A DNA stretch of 64,000 nucleotides. Source: Marchantia polymorpha subsp. ruderalis (lineage: Eukaryota; Streptophyta; Marchantiopsida; Marchantiales; Marchantiaceae). Numbering within the stretch: the stretch's first letter is position 1; each line of letters begins with the position of its first letter. The stretch is from the NCBI GenBank assembly GCA_037833965.1, contig AP031355.1, positions 18,377,501-18,441,500 on the forward strand, read 5' to 3'. The position numbers were made by a program, and so were the translations under genes. The notes beneath the pieces are model-generated. The model saw only the letters and a list, made by a program, of their open reading frames with translations. It had not been told where the DNA came from and did no database searches. This document shows positions 1 through 11,462 of the stretch, one piece after another.

Positions 1-79
1 CGGTTGAGAACGACTCCAAGATTCTATAGTAGACGGTGCAATGATAATCTTACAGGGTTTGTTGCCACAGACTATTCCC

Positions 80-285
80 TATGTCTGCAAACGGTTTACA
101 GCTCTTTGTCTCTAGAACCAACTGGCGAACAGCTGGTTCTAGACACAGCAGCTGCTATGGCCTCAACTACACACCTGCGCTGGTGTAGACTACAACAAGG
201 ATCAAATTTCCGCAGAACTGGAGGGAACGCTTTGTTACCTTGAAGACAATAATACAGAAGAGCGCTGACTTTGCCGGAGAGTGCT
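80..285 (-). pseudogene. Decayed relic of a GAT1-like permease last exon
   Basis: Read on the - strand, this stretch resembles the C-terminal coding part of the two intact permeases in the window. Matching pieces include a GNLI-like start, a VVEAIAAAV-like stretch and an RQLVLE...FADI-like end. The pieces fall in different frames and are broken by stops, and an extra inverted segment (111-143) sits inside, so it cannot encode a protein. The residues that survive look nearer to the 11463-14431 gene than to the 21580-24903 gene. Similarity fades leftward toward the window edge and rightward after about 285. It is clearly older than the pseudo-exon at 5127-5508. The call rests on reading alignment by eye, so the limits are approximate. 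Confidence 0.6.
111..143. repeat. Quasi-palindrome inside the permease relic
   Basis: TCTAGAACCAACTG (111-124) and CAGCTGGTTCTAGA (130-143) are inverted copies with one mismatch and a 5-base loop. The intact permease exons have no such extra segment at the matching place, so it was gained in the relic. Confidence 0.75.
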
Positions 286-2317
286 GCATCGTCAAAACCA
301 GTAGGACCCGGAGAAAAGTTGGCACTTCAGTGAAATGCATATAGGTTCTATGAATGATCAGGTTTCAAACCTATGATGATGTAGATTCGGTGAAAGATTA
401 AGATTGATCGACTCCGAAGGCATGAATATGCATGAATCTCCACCAAAACACTGAGAAAACACTACCGCTATTTGTCTGATCCTGATCCTGAGTCCAGCCC
501 CTGAGGCTCTACGATTCAGTTCTTTGGACGGCTATTCGTCTCATCGATCGTTTCATGTAATATTCCTCGACTTCATCGAACCTTAAACCCCGAGCATCGA
601 GCCATACGAGCTTTGAAAACATGTATTATGTGATTCCATGCTAATATATTCATTTTGACGCTTCAATACATTTTTGCACATAAGAATAATAACAGAGTCA
701 GTCTCTTGCAGTATTCAAACTACCGAGCACATTCAGCGTTACTGTTGAAGTAGGCAGATTGCAGATTTCATTGCATTGTATTGATTCGTAAAATGACGTA
801 GAGAGGGGACGTTTCGAGTTTATTTCGATATAGCTCAATTGGTCATCACCAGACTGCAACATATTTTTCAATATATATTGGTCTAAGATTTCAAAATATA
901 TATGGCTATATTTCTAACATAAATGATTAAAAGTGATAAAAATATTGCTATAATTTGGTTTTTTTCTAACTAATACTATTATATGATAAATATTAATAGT
1001 ATTCTATTTCGAATATGCAAATTTGTTTTCAAAACTGAAATACGCATCGTTCCCATCCCACAGAACGGGAGGTTATTTAGGGTTCGGAGAATTAAAAATT
1101 TAATTTGAATTTCAGAACCTACAACTTGGAACAGATAAGTTACGAAGGTTTGAAAGATATACCACTCTCGGAGCCGGTTCCTCCTGTACTGTGGGATGGG
1201 AGGTTACTTAGGCTTTTCGCTAGAACAACCCCGACCGTATGCTCTCCGGGCTGACGGTATACGTACACCGTTCGTTTGGCACCGTCACCGTCACCCAGTG
1301 TGTTTCACCGTCACCGTCACCCGGGGTATCGCGATTCGCACCCAATACGACTCTGGCCTGCCTTCTCGTCTAGCATTTCTTGTGACTCACTTTCGGATTG
1401 ACGATGGCGGATCAGGCGACCTCGGAGGTGGCGATTTGTCGAATGATTTCTTCATTCTTCTGCATTCTGAGTTACGATTGTCGGGAGAGTTGCGTTTGTA
1501 TGGGCCAGGGTTTTTACTGTCGTCGCGGCTTTGAGAGAACTGGCGGGTTTCGAATTTTGTTTGGTTTCCTTCTTTCTCCTAGTCCTTTCTAAAAGCTCGA
1601 TGTCAGCCTTGCTCTCCGTTTCTCTACCCGTCCCTTCCCAGCACTGAACCTTGCATGCTGTTTTCTCGTACGTCTGGTCTCCGTTCCTCTCCCGTCCCTT
1701 CCCAGCTTTGAACCTTGCACGCTGTTTTTCTCGTCCGTCTGGTCTACCTTTTACCTGCAGTGGCTTTCGGGATCGTCAACCCGGAAGAGTTTCAGGAAAG
1801 CGCAATAGTCCCGACCCTGTCATAAAGCGTGTATGTTTCCCATTATCCACCTCCTCAAATCCGTGCCCACGTCTACATCAAATCAGTGTCGATGAATTGC
1901 TGCAGTAAGTGGTGATGGGTGACTTCCTGCAATTTACTGAAGTGGGCAGTGCCGAAGAAGAAGTTTCCTCGAAGTGCCATGGTGGAAACAGAAAACCTCT
2001 CTCGAATCTTCATCACAGTTTTGTGTTTTGATTTTCTGGGAGTCCATGGCAGACTCGATGATTTTGTTAAAATTGCGAAGCTGAAATGAAAGAACCTGAA
2101 TTATAAAAAAGAGCATGCTGAGTACTCAGATTTCAGACTATTCACCAGTTTAAACCCCACCACATCATCAATCTTGCGACCAGATACAGGACTGCTGCCA
2201 TTCTGCCAATTCTGCACCACCTTGCCAGGCACGCTGATTCCAAGGAATTGCCTAGGTTCAGCGAGCTAAGTGTCTCAAAATGTCCTAAGATATACTTTCC
2301 CCTACCTGATCTCAGCG

Positions 2318-2603
2318 TGGGCATATGTAAGAACTTAAGGAACTATACTACTGCAGCCTCGAGATCGATCCTTTTTTAATAAACAGTTCTTTTAAGTCTT
2401 TCAACTCCCACAGTGAATCGTATTAAGCTATTCTGTCATTGAGAACAAGATCCGGACTTGTGGGCATATGTAAGAACTTAAGGAACTATACTACTGCAGC
2501 CTCGAGATCGATCCTTTTTTAATAAACAGTTCTTTTAAGTCTTTCAACTCCCACAGTGAATCGTATTAAGCTATTCTGTCATTGAGAACAAGATCCGGAC
2601 TTG
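2318..2603. repeat. 143-bp perfect-looking tandem duplication inside the TIR element
   Basis: The stretch beginning TGGGCATATGTAAGAACT at 2318 and ending GATCCGGACTTG at 2460 is repeated immediately at 2461-2603. The second element copy (18688-20090) contains this segment only once, so the duplication arose in this copy. Confidence 0.9.
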
Positions 2604-2902
2604 TACGCGAACTGTGTTGACTCATGAATCTTTCTACTCAGAAGCTCTGATTTCCTTGTTTGGTTTCGTTGGATGGATGCTCTAACGAAGGAGCGTTCCG
2701 AAAATTTTAACAAGCCGCTTCTGTGTCCCGCACACGGAATGCTTTAGTAAAAGGCGAAAGATAGTTCGCTCTGGACAGAACTTCGGCTGGTATTCTCATC
2801 AGCCGAAGATCCAAGAGTATGAACCCCGCAGAAGGCTCTTGTGGCGCGCACATTGTTCCATGCGCCGACACGTGTCCATGTGTATAATTTGAATTCCAGA
2901 GG

Positions 2903-2935
2903 GTCGCGTCAAGAAGTCACCCGTCTTGACGCGAC
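2903..2935. repeat. 12-bp perfect hairpin near the right end of TIR element copy 1
   Basis: GTCGCGTCAAGA (2903-2914) is followed after nine bases by its exact reverse complement (2924-2935). It lies in the subterminal region rich in ACCGTC repeats and is missing from copy 2, which has an internal deletion here. Confidence 0.7.
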
Positions 2936-5126
2936 GGTGTCAAAGGAGAGACCGTCACGACGGTGACCGTATGCCGTCGGCCCACAGTCATACGGTCGGG
3001 GTTGTTCTAGCCTGCAGTTTACTTAGGCTTCGGATAATTTAAGATTTAATTTGAATTTCAGAACCTACAACTTGGAACCGATAAGTTCTGAAGGTTTGAA
3101 ATTTATACCACTCTCGGAGCCAGCTCCTCCTGTACTGTGGGATGGGAGGTTACTTAGTATTCGGAGAATTCAAAATTTAATTTGAATTTCAGAACCTACA
3201 ACTTCAAACAGATAAGCTACAAAGGTTTGAAAGATATACCACTCTCCCAGCCAGCCTCCTCCTGTACTGTGGGATGGGAGGTTACTTAGGGTTCGGAGAA
3301 TTTAAAATTTAATTTGAATTTCAGAACCTACAACTTGGAACAGATAAGTTCTGAAGGTTTGAAATATATACCACTCTCGGAGCGCGGCTACTCCTGTGGG
3401 ATGGGAGGTTACTTAGAGTTCGGAGCATTTAAAATTTTAGTTTGAATTTCAGAACCTACAACTTGAAACAGATAAATGCTCGGTGCTCTTCAGTGCTCGA
3501 CTCATTCTTTCCAGGTACAGTTACTGATCGTGATTGCTAAAGACGTGACTTCAAGAGTGGAAGAGGAAGGCAAAACCTCAGTTTTGATTTATCAAGAGGA
3601 GAGTGCACACACTCACGATCGATGGTTCCTTAGCTGTCACAGTATCTACTATTGCATAGTTTATGACGTTTCTAGTGGTGTCAAGGTGCAGTTTTTTCAG
3701 GAAAAAACCACTATCACAATAAGAGGGAAAGATGAAATTCTGCTCAGGTTCTGCTTCGAAAGGTACATATTCGCATTCCCATCTCCAGCTATGAACAGGG
3801 CCTTAGATTCTAGGTTGGTTTGATGTTTTTTTGTCATCGACAAGTTCTTGTGAAACACAACAAAAAGAACCAACAATAAATTTCCAAACCATTGATTGTA
3901 TCGATGGCGGTTCTATAAAATCAAAGGTTTGAAAATTTATTATTGGTATTTTTTCTTGTGCTTCACAAGAAATTTTAGATGAGAAAGAAACATTAAATCT
4001 AATGAGAATCTTTGGCACAGTTCATAGCTGAAGATGAGAATACAAAAGCGAGTATATATCTTTTGAAAACATTAAATTCAGTTGAATATTAAATTAATTA
4101 CAATGTATTATTGGATGGTATAAAATGATTTGTAAAATTTTTGTCTAAAATACTGTCAGTCTAGATGCAAAATATTTAATTGCTTAACTCGTTATTCAAT
4201 ATAAAAGGAAAAGTCATCTGAGTATTTTAAGATAAATCTAGTTCCTATTATTTTTATGTGAGAAATACGTTCCTCACATACTGAACATCTTTGTTTTATA
4301 TAGCATAGCAAAAAAGTCATATTCTAAATTTATTCTATATATAATAGAAATAACTTTCTTTTTACTCCACTTTTTTTGTTGAAGGTTGCCATGTAGCTCA
4401 TTGTTTTGAAAATTATATTTATTCAAGGATCTGATATTTTTGTTCAAATCAGTGGTTGGAGAAAGTACTCAGTTTTGGTTCGTTGGCCGATTGAGGTTTC
4501 TTCTAAACTTTTTTCTCAATGCTTGATTCAATACTTTCAGTTTTTTGGCTAGTTACTGTGTCTCTAGACCGAGGAGTATGAGTACTACCGAAATACTTTG
4601 CTCCATCTTTCAGATTTTCCCATTTCATCAATTTTAAATTTGAACAATAATGAATGATGAGGGTTCATTGTGTGAGCTTCTTAGGTAATCATTTTCTTGG
4701 AAGTATTGAGAAATGTCAAGACTCTCGGTTCGAGGTTTATAGATATAATATTCCCTACGTATGTTTGTATAAGATATCCAAACTCTTTTTCTATGGCAGG
4801 GAGCTTGTTACAAAATGCTTCTAACCGCAAAAATATCCAAAATTTGTTTGTTGTGTGTGCATAAGCGAATCTACTCTTCCTTTCCTTTGGGGATTTCGCC
4901 CGGAGTTTCTCTTGCTCACCCAATCTCTTGATCACCCAAGGACCTTACCCTCTTCTCATCGATGAAATTATCAGCAACTCGAACGAACAGTCAGAGTTCG
5001 TTGTGCATGTGAGTTCAATCCACTTCAATGATCAGAGGAGCGGCCAAAGGTCGACATATTTTCGGGATGAACAACAACACTTCGTGGTCTTCCCAAGCGA
5101 GGATCTGCTCATCTAAGAGACGTGTG

Positions 5127-5508
5127 TCAAACATCCGCAAACAGTTTGTAGTAGCTCGTGTCCAGAATCAGCTGGCGTACAGCAGCTACAGCCCCGACCA
5201 GGCCCACGAGGCTGTAAACAATGATGATGATCAGATTGCCCCAGAATTTGATGGAGCGTTTGGGCGGCTTGAACACCAGGATGTAAAACGACCATGGGGA
5301 ACACGAAGTCTAGAGGAGTGAACCCGAACGAGCCCACGATCGCGTTCACGTCACCAAAGAATGGGAACATCGCAGCTATCAGAGTCACCAGAGCCAGAAA
5401 AACAACGCGCACTATCACCCGAGGAATCCCGTTCCGAGCTGTGAATCGATCCTTGTCCACATCCGCGACCTTCCGCTCGAAAAGATCAAACGTCGGTTGA
5501 CTGTATAT
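5127..5508 (-). pseudogene. Duplicated last exon of a GAT1-like permease, frameshifted
   Basis: This is an almost identical copy of exon 7 of the 21580-24903 gene, inside the left arm of the inverted duplication, together with intron 6 (5509-5646) and about 15 bases of exon 6. The acceptor AG before the exon is kept. The frame follows QPTFDLFERK...DFVFPMV and then breaks: one extra base at about 5289 shifts the rest, so it is 382 instead of 381 bases. No other exons are near, so it lacks a start codon and the first three quarters of the transporter. It is a pseudogene by truncation as well as by frameshift. Confidence 0.92.
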
Positions 5509-6362
5509 CTGCAAAACCGAATCGAATCGTGGTCATGTCAGACACTTCACATCAAGTTTCGTGGTGTCTCCTGCTCTCACGAATGCATTCAAGCCAGCTC
5601 AGCTCAGACATGTCAAGAGAAGGGAAGAGAAGTTGCAGTGTCTCACAATTGCGGCAGATATTTCCAATCTTTTTCACAATTCCTTTAATGGTTTTTCCAT
5701 CATTCAATTCTCAACAAATCGAATGAAGAGAGAAGCCTAATACGTTTCCGCTCGCCGCTACTAACGGAGTCTCGGTTGATTTCCTTTCCTTTAGCTACTT
5801 AGATGTTTCAGTTCGCTATGTTGTGAAAGTCCAAGGCGTATAAACTGGATGAAGGTGAAATGATTCAGAAATTCATGCTGATGACCGATCACAAACACTC
5901 TCTCCGTCGACAGGATCTGCGATCTGTCATACGAGTGCATGACAGATCGCAATACTGCTGCATCGCTCTTTATTGCCAGTAATCTCGTGAAATGACTTCC
6001 AAATATGAGAGGCGGACGACGCTCAGTGACGTGAGCTTTCTACTCTGAGCTCCCTGGTCCAGTCCTGAACTGAACTTACGACACATGCAGCACTTCCAGG
6101 ATCGCTCCGACAAGCCGCAAGAGGTCATTCCAGGCACGCACGTCGCTTCCGATATTCGACATTCGGAGAAACCATTTCAGAATGGAGGTTGAGACTGCCT
6201 TATGGCATAAAATTTGCCGACCAGAGTTCCTGGGAATTGATAACGTGGAGTTGGATATGCAGCCAGCGAATGTGCAGTTGCTCCCAATTTCACCGGATTC
6301 CTCTCTCCACGATTGAACGCAGCTGTTCCATTTTGCGTAAAAATCATATGATAATATAGTAT

Positions 6363-6550
6363 AGGGGCTGACTAGGGCCACACCCGCCCGCTAAAAGATC
6401 AATAGCACCGTCAGCAGGGGTACACGGAAACAGCGGATGACCTCGGGTTAGCAACTGGGTTTGAGGGGAGTCGTGCTTTGACTCGTAATCAATTCTTTGT
6501 ATGTAGCGGGTGTGCCATAGCAAAAACGAATGTGGCCCTAGTCTGCCCCT
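6363..6550. mobile_element. 188-bp MITE with ~21-bp terminal inverted repeats
   Basis: The left end reads AGGGGCTGACTAGGGCCACA and the right end, in reverse complement, reads AGGGGCAGACTAGGGCCACA: one difference in 20. The flanks are AT-rich (TATAGTAT on the left, CTAATATAATATA on the right), so a short TA-type or AT-rich target duplication cannot be told from chance. Subterminal CACCCGC and GCGGGTGTG also pair. It has no coding capacity. Size and ends fit a non-autonomous DNA transposon; the family is not clear. Confidence 0.75.
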
Positions 6551-6635
6551 CTAATATAATATATAGCATATAAAGGGTAAATAGAATTCGAGATTTCCTT
6601 CCAATAAACTAAAGCTGCAGTACGTCCACTTCAAG

Positions 6636-6685
6636 TAACCACTTTATTCCTCTCTTCAACTAACCACTTTATTCCTCTCTTCAAC
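6636..6685. repeat. 25-bp tandem duplication
   Basis: TAACCACTTTATTCCTCTCT followed by TCAAC occurs twice in direct succession (6636-6660 and 6661-6685). Confidence 0.9.
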
Positions 6686-9600
6686 GGGGAAAATACTTCA
6701 ACCTGTTCGATTTTGACCATGATGCAGGAATCGTCGGCGGGTTTCATGCATTCCGGTGCATATTAAATTAAAAGAGCTCAAATGTTAGATATCACATTAC
6801 TTTGTTCCAATCATATAGGGGACTCAGTCATAGAATAATGCTTTGATTATCTCGAAGGTCATATTTATGTGAAGTATATTTCTTTGTCATGAACAGCTTG
6901 TTAGATTTCACATTTCTTTTCAGAAGCATTTTTGTACTTTCATATCACCTATAGTATAGAGGTAGAGCTCGGGAGCTATTCATCCTAGGTAAGTGAGGGT
7001 TATGATCACGGTAGTCTTCGCATGACTTGTTTGAATGCATCCCAACATCTTCTGTTAACATCCATGAGTCTCATTCGACTGTGGTGATGGAAATTGTTGT
7101 AACATTTGTCTTGTAATATGCTTTTCTGCCAGCTGAGAAACCCTTTGCTGTAGCTCAGATGAGTGACGAGAGCACCTCGTGTCATTTGTGCTGAAACCAA
7201 GCCGTGATTTTTCCTAACTTGACACTCAGATCTCGCAATCAAACTCGATCGTGTATCCGAATGTCATGGATGTCATATCAATCTCTAGAATAGACGAATA
7301 CTATATCTCAGCAGGATCTCCCACAACATCTGAGGATAACCCAGCTGGTACTGTACGTGATCCGAATCTAAAATTCCAACGCCCACCTTCGATCCCCATG
7401 CTCATGCTCATGCTCAGCAAGAAGAAGCGGTCCCGTGAACATGAACTGTTGTTTGGGTTCAGATGACTCAAACGCATTGCAGCCATACGGCAAATCATTC
7501 GAGTCTCTCTACACAATACGGACGGTGGGAAAGTAACTCCCATGTCCTCAGGAAGTGTGGATATCAAATCAGTCCGGAGCATCTTACTGGAAGATCTGGC
7601 AAATCTGTATATCAAGTAACACTGCTCAAAGTTGGATGTATGAGTCTTTGGTGTCGTTTCAACAATCATTGACTCAAACTTTCCTGATCCCATATGCCTT
7701 TTATAAAACTTTTGCTCGAGTGAATCTTTCATGTGAGTTAAAAACTGCCGAATTCAGTTTGTGCAATGAGTCAGCAGGTCCCCACTTTCACTCTTCCACT
7801 CTTCCACTCTTCCACGCGACCATGAAAACTGCTCTTTCTGAAACAAACTTCTCGTGGAACTCATTGAGCTAAGGACATAGAGTACACGATTCATCTCGCG
7901 ATGGAAATGCATGTGCAGGTCTTCGGCGAGAGAGAAAGAGAGTATCTGAGGTGTACGTTTGTACAGTCGAATCATGGGACTCTTTGGGCCAGCTCAATTT
8001 CGTACTGACTTTCATCGATGCTTTCAAGTGGCCTGGTTTGAGCTTCGGGTATTGATTGGCTTTGGGGAATATTTCGAATCAGGCGTCTGTAAGTACCAAG
8101 TGGTCGATAATTTTATTTATTTATGGCGTTCTTGAGGGTCATTGTCCAACCATATGACTGATATTGTTCCAAGGTGACCATGCTGAATATACTGCTTTGA
8201 ACCAAGAGCCTGGCGAAGAGTTGGCGCTAAGAGACCTGGTTGGCTTCTGCTGCTTTACTTATGGGCAACTTCTCTGCATCTCATATGTGCCTCGAGGTCA
8301 CGTTCAGTCCTCACAAATCTACTCGCATATACTGAGTTCAACTTTTGTCTGTAAGGTTTCCAGTAATTCACTTCGTCTATATATTGATTCGTTGTCGTAC
8401 TTAGACCAGAATACCAACAAAAGCTTGAATATAAGAGATATTTATGAAGGGTCCTCGTAGTGTCAAGGAACCATTTGACAATCGATTAATTATGAAGAGT
8501 GAAGTTGGCTTTGATTCTACTGTCTCGTTCACTTTCATATCGCTTGATATTGGCACGTTTGTAAGGGAAGCAAGCAAGTTAGGCTTTTGGGGTTCCACAT
8601 ATTTGAACCTTCAATTTTCCAATGAGGATTCAATTTCCGCTAATTCCAATCCCCCTACTCGAGTGGGATCATTGGCCATTCTTTGTATGTGTCATATCTT
8701 TGAGTATCTATAATTGGATTGTGTGCCAATGTTTCAATGTCATTGCGCAAAAGTAAAGATTTAATCTAAGAAAAATTAATATTTAATAAAATATGTGATA
8801 AATAGATATTTACTTATGCTTCTCTTATTCTGTATGTTCCATAAAGCTTTCGAATTTCTTTTTGAAACGTTCACCTGTAAACATAACGTTTACATATGTG
8901 GGAAAAAGAGTATTAAGAATTCATTCATGTATTAGAAATCGGAAAACTTACGAGCCTTGTTTAAATCTACTGCTAAAGAAGCTTCTTGATAATTTGTACA
9001 TTAGACAAACAAATTGAAATCAATAAACAAGAGATAAAATATTTATTTTAATTGAAAAAAATTAAGAAGAGATAAAGGATTTTGTTTCACTGGAAATTAT
9101 TATCTGCAAACCAGAATATTTAATGAAATCATATAATCTTTTTTTAAAACCTCTGACCAAAAAATAAGAAAGTGCAGGAATAATTTGATCCAGACCACCT
9201 GCATGTACAGTATTACTTTATCTATTTATCTCATAGTTTTGTTGATGTTCGCGAATACTTAATTAGAAATTTCATTTCAGAAGGAAGAAGATGTTGAAGA
9301 AATATCAAAATGAAGATATAATACAATGACAGGTTTATATCTTGATTACTTGAGAACGATTACGAAATTCATGAATATCTAGAAAATAATCATAAAAATA
9401 GGAAAAAATCAAGAAATATTAATATCATAAAGACATCAATTTAAGAAATATTTTTTCCACGAAAAACTTGTTTTAAACTTATTTTGAACAACAACCTAAA
9501 CATTGACTTTTATTCATCATTCTCAAATAATTTTATATTATTGATGATAATTTTATTTTCATCAATGGGTTGTTGTTTTATACTTACATCACTTCAAATA

Positions 9601-11462
9601 TCGTCATTTTGTAATGATAATATTCGTTTCATGCTTGTATATTTTTTATCACGTCTTTCATGGAAAAAAGAAAAACTTAAATACTATTGACCTGCCCAAA
9701 TGGCCCCCTGAGGACGGACTTTGCTTTGTCGGACCCCGAAGCTATAAACCTGTCCGACAGGGTGTCAGACAATGAACCAACTATGCTTGCAACGTTCGAC
9801 ATATCCTGGATCAGATCCTGCCTCATCTATCCGTTGGGGACAATGTTAACGTGTGCTGGACAACACGAAGAGGTCTGCGAACTTTAGGGAGGTGCCGATG
9901 TGGCATCTCCGTCCCTGCACGTGTATCATGGCTTTCATGGCCACAGTTATGCTTTCTGTCACAAGGTTCTCATGGTACTGAATTCCAGACCTTCATGTCT
10001 CTCTCCCTCTGTTTCATCCCAATATTCCGGAAGATGATTAAATTTCTTAACACCACGTTTCTCACGTTCCCTTCACTACAGAAAGGGACTCTGATGAAAC
10101 AGCTCTTGCTTTTTTCCTGAGAAACAATGTCAGTTCTCCTCCTCGAGCAAGAATTTGTGTGTAGACTAGAATTTTACATTCTTGTCTTTTAAAAACGATT
10201 TGCATATCATCAAATTACTTCCAGAAATTATCAAAAACGACGAAAATTTGGACATCGACAAAAATCAAGTCGAGTCTATGTTATAGTTGATTCTATGTTC
10301 TGAAACGGAAAAGTGCATCGTCAATCGAGGAGGAAGAAATATTGATGTTCATAAACCGAAGGCCTCAGTTCTATTCGGCGACAAAAGGAGGAGGAAAAGG
10401 CCACATTTCTGGAAAAGCAAGTCAACTGAGCTAGAAAACGTGCAGTCAGAAATAAAGGCTCGATGATCATCTAGTCGAGGCTCATCTACCCATCTCATCT
10501 CAGGCAGGCCACAGGCAATATCACACCTGTGCACTACTGTACTCAGTGTTGACGACATCTGTTGGACGAGATCATGAGTACCAGAGCGTCGTACCATCGC
10601 CTTTCTGCGTCTGACGTGGCTATGGTGGATTTGTAAACGAGGGCCCTCGAGAGTCTCATCGACTCTCTCTCACGTGAGTGACTGCCTACCAACGACGACG
10701 ACACTGTAAGACTGAATAGTGTGCGAAACTTGTCGTCCTCGCAAGACCATTGGAAATGTGTAGTAGCCTCGAGAGCAGGTCGCAGATCAGAGGTGCTGAA
10801 AAGCGAGACGTGAGGTGACAGACACACAGACCCAAGCTCAAGCAAACCGACAAGATGCTCGTCAACGCAAATTTTCCAGTCGTCCACTGTAAAGCCACCG
10901 ACCCGTACTGCTGGGGTAGGAAAGGAAAGGAAACCTTGACGGCCTCTGCTGACATCTGTTTCCAAGACTCAAGGAGGAGGATCCCTGCTCCGGATACGCC
11001 CTGCCAATGATCCCCCAACCCTCACTCTAGCACGGGTGCCTGGGAATTGCATCATGTGACGAGATGGTCTTGAGAAGTCGCAAACATTTGTCATGCACTG
11101 GTGGAGGAGCTGCATGCTGGTGACAGGAGAACCTCTAGATCTCTTGAGAACCAGTCAGTCAGTCAGGATTTTACGAGCCTTCGAAGCTCTGGCTTCTTCT
11201 CGTGGGTGTCTGTCTGTCTGTCTATCTTCGAAGCTGAGCATTAGAATTCGAGCAGCTCTGCCTGCTTTCAGAGAATTTCTGAGCTCAGTGTCAGCTCATT
11301 TTCTTCTGAGGTTTGAATACTGGTGCTGCAGGAGGAGGTGTTCGAGAGCTGGATTTGTGAACTGGATGACTCTGCGTGTAGGTAGGTAGGAAGGTAGGTA
11401 GTCAGTGACTGGACATCGATTGCAGTGCAGCTTGTATATAGAAGGTGTCGAAATTCGACGAA

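Larger units (their letters stand above)
1216..3018. mobile_element. Non-autonomous TIR element, probably Mutator-like (copy 1)
   Basis: The ends are inverted copies sharing GCTAGAACAACCCCGACC followed by GTATG, and the right end finishes CTAGCCTGCAGT. TTACTTAGGCTT occurs immediately outside both ends (1204-1215 and 3019-3030), a likely target-site duplication; its GGCTT differs from the GGGTT seen in other tandem units, which argues against coincidence. The right arm of the inverted duplication has the uninterrupted site. Subterminal CACCGTCACCGTCACC repeats are present. No transposase frame is visible, so it would need one in trans. The assignment to Mutator-like is inferred from end structure and duplication length (9-12 bases); hAT or another family is possible. 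Confidence 0.75.
1063..3475. repeat. ~128-bp tandem repeat, about 4.6 units, split by a transposon
   Basis: Each unit carries GATGGGAGGTTACTTAGG, then an A/T-rich block, a CAGAACCTACAACTT block and a CTCGGAGCC block. Unit starts fall near 1067, 1195, 3141, 3273 and 3400; the unit starting at 1195 is cut by the element at 1216-3018 and resumes at 3019. The reverse-complement arm has only about three units (26270-26545). Confidence 0.85.
470..5661. repeat. Left arm of a large inverted duplication (partner 24373-27115)
   Basis: Read in reverse complement, this segment matches 24373-27115 from the last bases of permease exon 6, through intron 6 and exon 7, into about 2.2 kb of downstream DNA. 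In the exon and just downstream I see only a few differences per hundred bases; the AT-rich part differs more. The left arm is longer because it carries a transposable element (1216-3018), extra tandem-repeat units and about 340 extra bases near 4131-4470. The inner edge is sharp at 5661/24373; the outer edge is diffuse near 470/27115. Since the right arm is joined to a complete gene, it is the likely source. Confidence 0.9.
5662..11462. other. 5.8 kb without a supported gene
   Basis: This stretch holds a MITE-like element (6363-6550), a 25-base tandem duplication (6636-6685), simple repeats (TCTTCCAC near 7790-7815; CAGT, CTGT and GTAG runs near 11155-11400) and strongly AT-rich DNA at about 8750-9680. 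Open frames of up to 143 codons on the - strand (7301-7732 and 10543-10965) show no recognisable motif or splice partners. The last few hundred bases before 11463 must contain the promoter and 5' leader of the first permease gene; a TATATA lies at 11434-11440, unusually close to the ATG. Confidence 0.6.
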
